From Trissonchulus latispiculum (Eukaryota; Nematoda; Enoplea; Enoplida; Ironidae), in contig JASAND010006191.1 in NCBI GenBank assembly GCA_030248195.1, positions 1-64,000 on the forward strand: 64,000 nucleotides of DNA, written 5' to 3'. Position numbers and translations under genes: made by a program. The notes under the pieces were generated by a model that did no database searches, was not told the DNA's origin, and saw only the letters and a list, made by a program, of their open reading frames with translations. Position 1 is the first letter of the stretch. Each line of letters opens with the position of its first letter. Shown here piece by piece: positions 1 to 10,256 of this stretch.

Positions 1-464
1 TTGATGGCCCCTCAGATTTGAAAATGGAAAATCGAATTCGTCGTGGCTTTTATTCTTACGAAGCTCACGATTCCATAAGTCCGTCTGCACGGGACTTGAT
101 TGGAAAGATGCTGTCATTGAAACCAGATAATAGGCCAATAGTAAATGAAATTTTGACACATCCATGGCTAGGCGTAGTACGATATTCGCAAAGTTTGTTT
201 CAAAATATGGCATACCCTGCTGGATCTCAGGTGTGGTGTGATAACTTAATATGGGCTAGGACACCCAATCCGAAAGGAAACGAAAATTTGACTGAAACTA
301 CGGAAACTCGAACGGAAAATTCAATAGATGATGAAATAGACTCAATATATATGCAGTACTCTACAGTTATCTCTCAAACCAAATCTAGCTCCTCTAAGCG
401 TTCACTGAAACGATTAGTGCGTAAGACCCTCTGGAAAGAATCTCCTGGTTCTATCCAAGGCTGA
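1..464 (+). CDS. protein kinase, C-terminal part (5' end outside the window)
   Basis: The frame is open from base 3 to the TGA at 462-464. The first ~50 residues read as the end of a kinase C-lobe: an SARDLIGKML segment (helix G/H region), the invariant Arg in DNRP (subdomain XI), then EILTHPWL. The closing HPWL and the IRRGFY segment before it fit the CAMK group best; PLK and Aurora end differently. About 95 residues of Ser/Thr/Lys-rich tail without a recognised domain follow. The catalytic loop and DFG lie upstream of the window, so activity cannot be judged. The fragment is one open exon here; its start is either an exon boundary or lies outside the window. Family placement is inference. 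Confidence 0.7.
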   Translation, partial: DGPSDLKMENRIRRGFYSYEAHDSISPSARDLIGKMLSLKPDNRPIVNEILTHPWLGVVRYSQSLFQNMAYPAGSQVWCDNLIWARTPNPKGNENLTETTETRTENSIDDEIDSIYMQYSTVISQTKSSSSKRSLKRLVRKTLWKESPGSIQG

Positions 465-689
465 ATATTCTTTCCAGATGGTATTAAGAACTTAGTCCAC
501 AGACAATTTAGACTTAGACATTTAAAAGAGCGAAACAAATTTTGCATCCCTCAATCTGTTTTAATCAGACTCAATTTCAGAAGTCTTAATTCATTGGTTC
601 ATAATGGTATGTAGAAGCTCCGGGTTCTAGCCCAGGCCCTACTTTAATATGCGTGTATCTATTTAGTATATTGCATGTTAATTGTCGTA

Positions 690-835
690 TATATTTTGGA
701 CATTTAATCATATATTTGTATTGTTTCTTGCGTATATAATTGCTGTATTTATTTGGACAATTCATATATATATATTTGGACACTTATCGTATATTTGGAC
801 TCTTACATCTATTTGGACAATTCATTATATTTGTC
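690..835. repeat. degenerate minisatellite around ATTTGGACA
   Basis: At least five copies of a TATTTGGACA-type unit occur at irregular spacing in AT-rich DNA. The short ORFs crossing it on both strands are low-complexity and are not considered genes. Confidence 0.55.
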
Positions 836-1136
836 ATATATATTCTGTGTTTTGTAGTTTATGCTTTTACTGTATTACTCTTATGTAGTCTTAGGGTATT
901 AAATGTAAACCTAAAATTTTGGGGAATCCTAATTATAATTCGGAAATTGAATAATTTTTCAAGTGTTGCTGTCTGTTCGGAGTCCAAAAGTATCACTTCA
1001 ACACAGAGTCTTGAGTCAAAGAGCCTAGGGCTTGGCTACACGGATTACTTGCACAGCAGTGAGGCAACTGCAATAAGATATCGTAAGTTAGCTCGCTTCA
1101 CCGACCCCGACGGGCTGGTCAACCCCTAACCAGTTG

Positions 1137-1790
1137 CGACGTGCTAAGAGACCAACCGAAGAGGCAGGAATGCCACGGTCGGCGGTTGGGCTTCGAAAGA
1201 AACGCAACCAGTAAAACTCTAGCACAGTCTCCCGATGGTCGGCAGCATTTGAGACTTTGTGAGTGATCTAACAGTTAGCCACATCCATGCAGGTCCACCG
1301 CTCTTGCCGCCCTGACCCCGTGACTCGACAACCACAGGTTTCCGTAATAAACTTCAGAACTCCGAAACAGTCTTTTTATAACTCATATATTATATATATC
1401 CTAGATATATGGAAACTTAAGAGGTTTTTGTTAAATAATATATATATATATATATATACATAAATTGTTTAATCGCGCTAGCTAAATACACCCATATTAT
1501 GAAAATCCGTAGTCATTTTTCCCATCTTACACCTTATCATGCCTAAATATCTACGCTTTATCATTAATCATGATATAAAGAATGTGTAGCGAAACCAAAA
1601 TGCTAACCTTTTTCTTTTCCGTGACAGGAAATCAGACCTGGAAGGGGAGGACAGGGACTTGACCCGGGAAAGGAAGGACCGACCCGACAGGTATTCCTAC
1701 ACTACCACAGCACCCGAATAACTCAACTATCACAGCACCCCAAATACCTCAACTAACGACTATTTACAAAAAATAGGAACTCATCAAATC
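1137..1790. other. no gene seen
   Basis: A GC-richer stretch (about 1090-1350) is followed by AT-rich DNA with a short (TA)n tract near 1437-1460. No coding frame, RNA gene or terminal repeat could be supported. Confidence 0.4.
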
Positions 1791-2081
1791 TTAGGGGGAG
1801 AAGGCCATACCTTCTTCCCCCTCTACCTCCTGATCTGCTAATTTTTCTAATTCCTCCCGGACCTTAGCCAAGTTATTTGCTAAAAACTGCACCGACTTTT
1901 CAGCAGATTCTTTCCGACCGCGCCGCAAGGCCCACTCTAGGTGCCACAAATTAATTTTACACATTAGCCGGGCAGTTAAAAGCTGGGGGGTGGCTAGCCA
2001 GCAGGTCGGCTCTCCGGCCGGTTGGTCCCCATAAATATACCCGGGACCAGTGGGATTTTCTGGAGGTTCCTGGGAATTCAT
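1791..2081 (-). CDS. unidentified 96-aa ORF, GC-rich
   Basis: The ORF has an ATG start. The N-terminal half is Pro/Gly-rich; the C-terminal half is charged and probably helical (NLAKVREELEKLADQEVEGE). It is clearly richer in G+C than its flanks and lies 92 nt downstream of another ORF of similar composition (2174-2512), so the two may be exons or cistrons of one unit. A TTTTGTTTAG sequence upstream could be an acceptor, but a stop in the same frame follows it, so I did not join them. No family recognised. Confidence 0.25.
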   Translation of the reverse strand: MNSQEPPENPTGPGYIYGDQPAGEPTCWLATPQLLTARLMCKINLWHLEWALRRGRKESAEKSVQFLANNLAKVREELEKLADQEVEGEEGMAFSP

Positions 2082-2173
2082 TGAAATTCAATCTAAACAA
2101 AATATGCAAGTCTATTTTCCTATAGCGGCTACATACTACCCATATCCTTAACTAGAGCTCCAAATTTTCCCTA

Positions 2174-2512
2174 CTAGTGTTGATTACCCCCGGGGCCATA
2201 GAATTTGTCCAGGGTTACCCATCTTATTCTGTAGTCCACCCGATCCCAGGTCAACATCATTGATTTAACTTTCAGGTGGGCCCTGGGGGACTCCATTCCT
2301 TCCCTAGCCACGATCGCCTCGAAATCGCGAAACTGTGACTCTAAAAAGGTCAAACCCCCCAGGGCGTACCGCACGTTTGAAAACTGAGGAGGTGAGACCC
2401 TGGCAGGACCGGCCGGTGGGTCTGGTGGGGTATCGGTGAGCTCCCCTTCCTCCAGGTCGTCTCCCTGCTCCCCGGCCTGAGGAAAGGCGGCGTCGCCATT
2501 ATTCACATTCAT
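2174..2512 (-). CDS. unidentified 112-aa ORF, GC-rich
   Basis: The ORF starts at an ATG and opens with an acidic, Pro-rich segment (EEGELTDTPPDPP), followed by a more globular part with RYALGGLTFLESQFRDFEA and LTWDRVDYRIRW. Base composition is GC-rich against an AT-rich background, which is the main reason to keep it. A possible GTAATC donor lies just before its stop. It could be a retroelement accessory ORF or a host exon; no homolog is recognised. Confidence 0.25.
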   Translation of the reverse strand: MNVNNGDAAFPQAGEQGDDLEEGELTDTPPDPPAGPARVSPPQFSNVRYALGGLTFLESQFRDFEAIVAREGMESPRAHLKVKSMMLTWDRVDYRIRWVTLDKFYGPGGNQH

Positions 2513-3595
2513 GGCTATAAAATAAATTTAGAGAAAAAGACAGACGTCACCTCGTTCTCAGGTGCTGATACGCACAACGTACACTTTCACTTCATGTTAG
2601 AGTAATTTACGCATGATCGACATTATACAGTGCAACTGAGATTCCCATTGAATGATTAATCAGTCAATTGTTTATTAATAAAGTTATATATAATTTCATT
2701 TTGTGTACCTTCACAGCACATATTTGGAGTATCTACCTGTCGTATATTATACGCGCATGGTCTAGATTTAATTGCTTGGTCGACTGGACATCGTGAACTT
2801 TGAATTAAAGTATATATACTACATTATATATATTGAAGTATGTAAGGAAATTACTCGTTCAAATTTCAATAAACATCATTCATAACATTACCGTTCAGCG
2901 GCCGTTCTGACAGATAGGGAGAAATAGCACAGTTCAATCCACACTTGTGTAGTTCTCTGCAATAAAATAATTCTTATGAGCAGTAGTCCTGCACCCGTTA
3001 ACCACGTAATGAAGACTGGTTTTGGGAGTAAATATTAGATATAATAATAAATAAATAACTAATAAATAAATAACAAGACTGGGATTACAATTAGAATTAG
3101 ATAAATAAATTCGAGTTATTCAGAAATTTCGGTTCTAAGTTACTTAGGGTATCCCCTTTTCTCTTTAGATTCAGTTAAACAGACTTAACAGCAACACATA
3201 ATGTTTACACACTCAGTGTTTCCTTAATACATAGCAGCAAATATTACCTTAACAACTGAGTACACACTTAGGATGATAGTGGTTTCGCGAAATTTAAAAT
3301 GGTAACCTTGCACCTCTATTAGTCTACAACTATATTATTATATTATATCTGATTATATTAAAATATTATTATGATAAACTTTCCTGAAATTTAACAAAGT
3401 CTTCGTTGGCAACAATTTGTCAAGGATAATCTTTTATGATCGAGTTACTAAGCAAACGGCTAATCATTTAAATCTCATTGCAATACTATTTGATTAAAAG
3501 ACTTAAAAACGTAGGAAAAACTTATCTTTTTCTGATTAGACTCCGGGAAGAGCAGCTTATACTGATAATAATATGGCGTCGGACTTAGATTCGGA
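2513..3595. other. AT-rich, no gene seen
   Basis: Mostly TA- and AAATAA-rich sequence. No coding frame above background on either strand. Confidence 0.4.
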
Positions 3596-4117
3596 TCAAA
3601 AATTAAACGGAACTAAAAAAGGGAGTAGATATATATACACATGCAATACCCGAATGGGGACATGAAATGGAGTAGGGAATGGACTAATAAAAAAGGGGTA
3701 GGAGAGGACGTAAATGGAGACCCGACCACCCCGCGCAGCTAATATGACGCATACTGCCGTCAACACGGCTTGTGCTAGCGCCAGCTGAGCTTCCGCCAAC
3801 TGCGCGGTGCGCTTTTGTTGCTCCCTCCCCTGTGCCAAAAATTTCGCTTTACACTAAAGGGAACCAGTTGTTATTTTAATCGGAAACATTGAACTGTAAC
3901 CGTAAAATCGCAGCCGCAAACACTGCCTTAGGTCTTCTTTAGATTTCCCTGCATCCCAGCTTTCTTCTTTTTGCCTTTCATTCATATAAATTAATTTAAG
4001 AATTAATTTTATTTCGCGCCCCTCCCTTGTTTGAGTTAGGTGCCACTTTTTAGTTAATGATCTTGGCACTCGTCTTTTTCGTTGCACTTCTCCGCCCAGG
4101 AGGGCGTTTTTCTGCAA
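3596..4117 (-). other. two weak ORFs of unknown status
   Basis: A Gln/Ala-rich frame (AQLAEAQLALAQAVLTAV) followed by hydrophobic residues lies at 3596-3838, and a basic frame at 3854-4117. Neither resembles a known family. They are listed only because composition changes here; coding is not established. Confidence 0.15.
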
Positions 4118-4698
4118 TGCGGGGAAAGATGAAACGGAATGAGTGAATTAAGTAAATTTTTAATAATTAGGGCTGGTGAAAGTCGAATAGAAACGTGAAA
4201 AAGTTTCAGCAATATGCACAGGCGGTGTAGAAATTAAGGAATTAATTTGCTAATAAAAGTTTAACTAAGGCACCCCCTTTCAAATTTGAGGAAAAAGTGT
4301 CAAAATCGTAACTACCTAATTTGTTTTTACCTAATTGCTACCCCCTTACATGTCATCAAATTAAAAAGTCTAATTTGTAAAACAAAACTTACATTTCCGC
4401 CGTTGATTATATGGGCAATGCTTAAAATTTGGCCTTAAAAATCTCCACACATTATATGCATATATAGAAACTAATATACTACGTGCAACCATTCATACGT
4501 TGTAGTTATATGCATACACAAAACATGCTAATACACCTAGACATACATACACACAATATATAACAGCCTATTTATACGTAGAATACATGGTAGCGTAGCA
4601 CGTGTACACATACACAGCAACACTTTGACTTAGCACACTAAGCACACACAACCACTCCCAGTTGCTATAACACTTCATTTTAGCAGTTCTCATTTTAA

Positions 4699-4800
4699 GC
4701 CCCAGTGGCGCAATGGTTAGCATTTTGGTCTCATAAACGACCGATCCCGGATCGAATCACCGTACCGACAGACAGCACATTCTTTTTCTATTTCTCCTTG
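4699..4800 (+). repeat. tRNA-Met-like SINE head
   Basis: The sequence starts GCCCCAGTGGCGCAATGG. It has an A-box-like segment at 4706-4719, a CTCATAA anticodon loop (CAT anticodon) and a B-box-like GGATCGAATC at 4749-4758, with tRNA-like spacing. The 3' acceptor strand does not pair with the 5' strand and the anticodon stem is damaged, so it is not a functional tRNA. The non-tRNA body that follows suggests a tRNA-derived SINE. Confidence 0.5.
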
Positions 4801-4809
4801 GGGATAAAA

Positions 4810-5700
4810 GAGAAACAGAAATAATTACATTACATTGACTCATTATGTTTGTATATGCATACTTTGTCGTATATTGTTACTGTAGTTGCTTTGTAGTGCT
4901 TACTTGCTTGCTTATATACCCTGTATTGATAGTACTGTCACTGTAGTATACACTTTACTGCTTGTTTGAAACGGGAGTTTCAACTTCCGAAGGGGTGAGT
5001 GATGTCACAGGTGTAGAAATTCATACGTAAAACAGCTAAATTATTTAATGTTTAATAATGAAAATTAATTCTTACGTATCAAAATTATGGAAATTATAAG
5101 TAAAGTTAAACGTACGTACCTACCTAAACTCTTTGTTCTTTGGAAATATTCTAAGTCCCAACTATAGTAGGACTTTCTTTCTTAAAGGTTCTTATGGTAG
5201 TCGCTGAAGGCAGGCTAAAGTCAGCAGTTCTTACGTAAAGTTTGCAGTGTTTTCTTATTGGTCAGAAATTATAGGGAAGTGGCGTGATTTTGCTAGTTCT
5301 TAGAATTGTGCTGGTTGATGGATAATTTGCTCCCTTTTTCGTGTTTTTATGTTTCCTGTGCTGTTTCGAAACTTGTCAGTGATGTTACGTAATATGCTCC
5401 GTCAGAGAAGGGGATGAAAGGGACCGACCTAGTTTTTATGGTTTTTGATTGAATATGCCCTTACTTTTTGGACAGAAAGACTGGAAAAGAGGAGATGGGT
5501 TGGCCAAGAGAAGAGGAGACGGTAGCTAAAAGGGGAGGAGCTGAAGCTTGTTTAAATACCCGTGCATTTTGTTATTGTGCGCCTTTTCTTTGTGTACGCC
5601 TGCCGTGGCTAGAACTCTGCTCGAACTTGTATCTGTATCTGCCTGCTTTGCCTAGTAAAAGCCTTAGCCTTCAGTGACTTTTAAGACAGACAACGATCCA
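4810..5700. other. no gene supported; possibly LTR-like
   Basis: GTCACAGG occurs at both 5004-5011 and 5711-5718, and a TTTAAATA box lies near 5550. This hints at a solo LTR or a duplicated target site, but no matching partner or terminal inverted repeat was found. The 69-aa ORF at 5468-5677 has no recognisable features. Confidence 0.2.
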
Positions 5701-5718
5701 CATCACAGCCGTCACAGG

Positions 5719-6064
5719 TCATTGCCTCTGCACGCTTCCAGCAGAAACCGACGACCTCGGGCCTGTGACATTATCATTAAATCCGTATACCCAGGGGATA
5801 TACAGAATTTTATCCTGAGTGCTAATTGAATTAAAATAGTCACAATACAGGGTGGGTGACGTTGACTCCGTTGTACTGAGTGTTTCCCGGCATCCACTGT
5901 TAGCTCTTCGTCTAGGAGCATTAAGTTCAGAAAACTCTTCTGGGAAACCTTGGACGGATAAACTCCTTTTTGGGCGCTGCAGCACCCGCCAATCACCATA
6001 AGGATTATAATGTCGGCGGCTACGCAACTCTTTAGAATAGTAGGGCGTATCAGGAAACAGGCAC
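5719..6064 (-). CDS. possible 3' exon of the exonuclease-NADAR gene
   Basis: On the minus strand a TTTATTTCTAG acceptor at 6065-6066 opens a frame of about 115 residues ending at 5719. It is hydrophilic, Ser/Arg-rich and has no known domain. It lies 80 nt beyond the stop that closes the NADAR frame, and a GTAAGG donor sits just after that stop. It could be the original C-terminal exon, an alternative 3' end, or chance. Confidence 0.3.
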
Positions 6065-6143
6065 CTAGAAATAAAACAGCCTTAAAAGTACTAATGTTTT
6101 TTAAAGATCAAAAAATTTTTAATTACATTACCGTTTCCTTACT

Positions 6144-6460
6144 TTAAAGATCTCCTTGGAGATGAGACCGAAGCGTCATCAACAGGCGTCCCAGCCAATT
6201 TTCTCCATTGCCAAGGTTTTCGTCAGTAAGGCTGGATCCGGTTCCCCAATAGGAATCTTCAACTCTAGTTTCAGCCAGAACACAATCACCAGTTTCCAGG
6301 AGGTAGCGCCCCAGGGATCGGTTTTGGCTAAACTTAGCAAATAGAACTTCATACATAAAGTAGCGGGATACTTCGCGCCACGTGAGTTCATCATAACCTT
6401 CAACCATTTCACCCAGCCACTTCTGGTCCTCAGGTTGTGCTTCCGTTTTTAATCTCTTCA
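6144..6460 (-). pseudogene. NADAR (YbiA/DUF1768-like) domain, second half, frame-shifted
   Basis: This frame carries the C-terminal half of a NADAR domain: the WREVSRYFMYEVLFAKFSQN segment, then LGRYLLETGD, the conserved LAET, DSYWGTG, and a closing NWLGRLLMTLRSHL. NADAR proteins are N-glycosidases acting on N-glycosidic ADP-ribose-type substrates, including ADP-ribosylated guanine and NAD-derived intermediates. The first half (PFSNFYP...STEQGYQHSKAKYF) lies in another frame at 6430-6600. The switch falls at an A5 run near 6452-6456, as expected from a one-base indel. The frame ends at a stop at 6144-6146. Confidence 0.75.
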
Positions 6461-7746
6461 GCAACAGCAGGATCATCAAAGTATTTTGCTTTACTATGCT
6501 GGTAGCCTTGTTCAGTTGATGTGAACGTCTGCCCTCGGAGTTCAAAGCTGACAGGGTAGAAGTTACTGAATGGGCTGCGCCGCCCTGCAAAACAAATTAT
6601 GGTCTCAGAACGACGTTCGTGCTTTGGATGTGGTAACAGTTGAGGCGCACCCATATAATAAGGTGATGATCCAAGGATTGGCGTATATTGCCGATTAGTT
6701 GATTTTAGTGTGGACTTCCATTCTCGTCTAGCATTACGACCTCGGCGCTTCGAGGGGGAAACGGGAATGCACGGTCCGACAAACCGATCAGCCAGATTTC
6801 TCCACTTGTCTACTACCATACAAATGGCTGTGCCTTCCGACCGCTGAGTGGCAGTCATCGGAACTTGTCCCAAACTTAAATAGGCCTGCAACTCCCCATT
6901 TTCGTTTTGAAATGTTTCCAGCTGTACCAAAGCGGTCGAGCCGTGGCGACCAATATAGAAATTGAGTTGTCGGAGGACAGATTCCAGGAGTCCACGTGCT
7001 TCCTGTTGCGCAAAATATTCAAGGAAGTCCCGAAATAGAGTTGTTGGGATTACATACAACTCAGCTTGGTGAACTGTTACTTCTGGCAGTTCTTGGCTGT
7101 GAGCTGTGAAAATCCGTAGTTGTACGCAGGGATGACGTTGCTCTTGATATGGTTGCAAACGTTGTACCACCGAACGACGGCGAGAAACCGCGGGCACCTG
7201 ATAACTTGCCCGTACTGCCCTGCTGGGCACCTTATATGCTACTGCCTGTGGCACCTTAGTTACGACCGACGACACTCTCTTGACGGGAACTACCTCGTCT
7301 TGTTGGTAATCATGATCGTCTTCCTCGTCACTGTCTTCCCATGTCCGCCGCTTGCGACATCTTCGGACCTTTCTGGCTGTGGAACCAGTGGGTAGCGTTG
7401 TTTGCTTTTCTGTTTCTTCATTACGCTGAAGTGCCGTGATCCAGGCATGTCTGGGTTCACCCTGACAAATACGCTGCAGGCAGATTTCCGCAATTCGTAA
7501 ATGGTAATGTACATCTCCAATGGCATAAAGTAGCTGTTCTTTTGTAGGTACTAAGTCAACCCCATATTTCTGAATTTCTTCATCTTTCGTGTCCATACTT
7601 CCCAACAGGCTTTCACTCATTGTGGTAAGTTTTATTCCATCTTTTGGTTTTCTGGATATGGAATACTTTTCAGCCAATCCAGCCCTCTTGAACAGGGTGG
7701 AGAGATCCACTCTTAACTTGAAAACAAACTGAAATGTATCTTGAAA
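6430..7746 (-). pseudogene. exonuclease C-terminal half, linker, and first half of NADAR domain
   Basis: This continues the 7747-8217 frame after an in-frame TGA. Early residues hold VDLSTLFKRAGLAEKYS and, further on, LLYAIGDVHYHLRIAE, whose Y-x3-D matches the ExoIII motif of DEDDy 3'-5' exonucleases. A basic, acidic-patched linker follows (CRKRRTWEDSDEEDDHDY), then about 150 residues with a weak beta-rich pattern. The NADAR start is IICFAGRRSPFSNFYP. The frame runs out shortly after the A5 run in the NADAR core. Exonuclease plus NADAR suggests nucleic-acid processing coupled to removal of ADP-ribose-type adducts; this is inference from the domains. Confidence 0.7.
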
Positions 7747-8217
7747 TCATTGTGCATCGTTACGTGAGCCATTGGCTATAAACGCGCACGGAGGATAACG
7801 AAGAAACATTTTTAGATCTTCGGGGAATCTCTCTGGCTCGAATGCTGTCAAGTACCCAATGCAGTATACATAAGTATCCTTAGCATCGGCTGTAAATGCA
7901 AATTGAAGTAGATTGAGGTGATTTCCCCCGTGTCGCGTATTGTCAGCATCCAGTCCCTCGGAATCAATTGCGCACCACCTTTTATCGATTGCCTGCTGCA
8001 ATAACCGGGGAAAATGCTGGCGATGCTGAGCGACAGTCCAAATAAGAGTAACCCCATCAAGATCCATTTTAGACAATCGGAGCAGTGCTTTTGCCCAGCA
8101 CGGATGGCCTGGCGGACGAGCTATTTTTGCTTCTTCCTTCGTCCTTTCTTTCCATCTGATCATTCCTGGGTCGGGCTCATAGGACAAAATTTTGGATTTT
8201 AAATGTAATCTGAGCAT
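7747..8217 (-). pseudogene. DEDD 3'-5' exonuclease domain, N-terminal half, ending at in-frame TGA
   Basis: ATG at 8217; 156 codons before a TGA at 7747-7749. WCAIDSEG supplies the ExoI D-x-E, and FIANGSRNDAQ resembles the ExoII region of RNase D/EXD-type enzymes. The next frame is the same one (7749 and 7710 are in phase), and the sequence after TGA continues the fold (FQDTF...RVDLSTL). The stop therefore most simply replaces a Trp codon. I tried to explain it by a short intron (35 or 47 nt from a GTAACG donor), but that breaks the downstream frame. Likely a decaying gene or a sequencing error; stop recoding is the exciting alternative. Confidence 0.7.
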
Positions 8218-8494
8218 AGTAATTTATAGATACTGAATTGCTGTAATCAATGGATTAATTGCAAGCTAATGACCCATAAAACTGGCCAGATAAATGCAGA
8301 CATTAAGCTAAAATATGTAACAATTATATCTATGTATGTATATATGTATTTCGATAAAGTTATAGAAATCCCTTATTTCTAGATTCTTTTGGTACGGACA
8401 TTTCCTACACCTCCTCCCCCAATTAGGAATTATAACTTATCATCTTTTGACAATAGCTACGCCATTTAATTTCTTTTTTTATTATATCTGTTAC

Positions 8495-8660
8495 GGGCAG
8501 ATGAATAAATTGGACACTTCTGAAAGTGTCCAGACAGATAGATAAATTATGCATGTGCGCAGACAGATAGATAAATTCTTACAATTATCGCATTCTGTCT
8601 AGACAGATGAGTAAATTATCTATGTGTCCAGAACAAGGTTGGACAGATGCGTAAATTTTT
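8495..8660 (+). repeat. minisatellite, GACAGATRNRTAAATT unit
   Basis: Five copies of a 16-bp unit lie at about 8497, 8533, 8561, 8603 and 8641 with variable spacers, two of which contain a short GTGTCC-type dyad. The array sits immediately upstream of the integrase fragment. Confidence 0.6.
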
Positions 8661-8717
8661 AAACTAAGAACTAATAATGGTCAATATTTGTGTTTATAGC
8701 TGTTAATTTAATAGCTA

Positions 8718-9224
8718 TTGGGTTCTTCTTCAAAAGCTGAAACCATAGCTAAATTGTTTGTTGAGCAAATTGTATGTCGTTTTGGGACGCCGTCTATATT
8801 ACTGTCGGATCAAGGCACGCAATTTACGTCAAATTTAATGCAGGAAGTTTGCCAGATTCTCAGCATAGACCGCACTTTTACTACGCCGTACCACCCACAA
8901 ACTGATGGTTTGGTGGAAAGGTTTAATAGTACTATTTTAAAAATGCTTAGCATGTATGTTAATTCGAAACAGGCTGACTGGGATACTTATATTCCCTATG
9001 TATTGTTCGCTTACCGGTCAAGCCAGCAAGAGTCAACTAAAGTATCGCCGTGTTTACTTATGTATGGAAAAGAACACAATTTACCTGTAGACGTGACTTT
9101 AAATTTACCTCGCTATCATTTTGACTTAGATTCTTTTAAAATATTTTTATTGACGCGAATTCGAGACGCCTGGGACTTTGCCACAGAGCATCTGGCAGAA
9201 GCCCAGCGGAAGCAAGTTATCTCT
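8718..9224 (+). pseudogene. Ty3/gypsy-type integrase core fragment
   Basis: The catalytic core is partial. The second Asp is in LLSDQGTQF and the Glu in GLVERFN, with exactly 35 residues between them (DD35E family). YHPQTDG and the AYRSSQQESTKVSP segment are typical of Ty3/gypsy integrases. The first catalytic Asp and the zinc-binding HHCC domain are missing, and there is no reverse transcriptase upstream. The coherent frame breaks near 9218-9225. Orientation is opposite to the gag and envelope ORFs at 10-13.6 kb. Confidence 0.85.
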
Positions 9225-9724
9225 ATAATAGAAAACGTTTTGACCCTGAATTTGAAGTTGGAAATCAAGTATGGGTCCATAACCCGGCCGTAGGAAAAGG
9301 TCGAACTACTAAGTTAGCTCATTTATGGCACGGGCCATATACCATAATTCATACTTGCTATCCAACGGTTACAGTCGAACCAAGTGTAGGGAGGAATCGC
9401 AAACAGCAAAAGGTGCACGTTAATCGACTTAAAAGGTATAAAGGTGCTATTGTGCCGCCGCTAGTTGCTCAACCTCAAGAATTAGATACGCTTGACGAAG
9501 CTATTGAGGACGGCGCGGCCTCAGAAAAAGAATTTGACCTAGAAACGACGGTGAACCGTTCTGGTCTCTTGGAGCAGACAGAATTCCTCCCACAAATTGA
9601 GATTACCCCACCGTCAGCAGAGGAGGATATAGATACAGATACAACAATATTGACTGAAAACGAAAACGACAGACAAGTAACAACGCAACTATTAAAAGAC
9701 CCAAGTTCCCACCCATACCCATAA
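9225..9724 (+). pseudogene. integrase C-terminal region (GPY-type module), shifted frame
   Basis: After the frame change the sequence reads VWVHNP, then LAHLWHGPY (the GPF/Y module of Ty3/gypsy integrase), HVNRLKRY, and an acidic tail ending at 9724. Together with 8718-9224 it is the end of a pol gene with at least one indel. Confidence 0.75.
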
Positions 9725-9938
9725 CGTTCTCGGATGGATCCGTGCCGCTTCTGGAAAGATTATGTAGGGCAAGAAATGTGAAGTTTGTGTTTTTAAAAAA
9801 ATGCAAACACAAGTTCAGATAATGTATACGAGTAATTAGATACGTAGGTGATAAAGAATGTAATTTGTGTAAATAGAAAGGCTAAAATTTTGAATCCTAG
9901 TAAGTATATATATATATATATCCCTCCCTATACATCAT

Positions 9939-10097
<159 letters not shown>

Positions 10098-10256
10098 TGA
10101 GTATGACTATAAAACATTGGGCTCAGTATTGGCTCTATCTAGCTGCATACCCGAAAGCCAAGACCAGGCCCTCGGCAGCAATTCGGGTAGGTTGACAGAC
10201 GCGATTGGGCTATTAGGTAAAGGACAGCAATGGATAATGAAGAAACACGATGAAAT

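Noticed and set aside
590..640. tRNA-derived SINE with TGGTTCATAATGG and GGGTTCTAGCC boxes
   Set aside because: The two boxes are only about 27 nt apart, too close for a tRNA-type promoter.
5004..5718. Solo LTR or element bounded by GTCACAGG
   Set aside because: An 8-bp direct repeat exists, but terminal sequences are not inverted and no TG...CA frame with a duplication fits.
7700..7765. Short 35- or 47-nt intron removing the TGA in the exonuclease domain
   Set aside because: GTAACG donor and TTTCAG or TTTTCAAG acceptors exist, but both lengths shift the frame away from the conserved downstream sequence.
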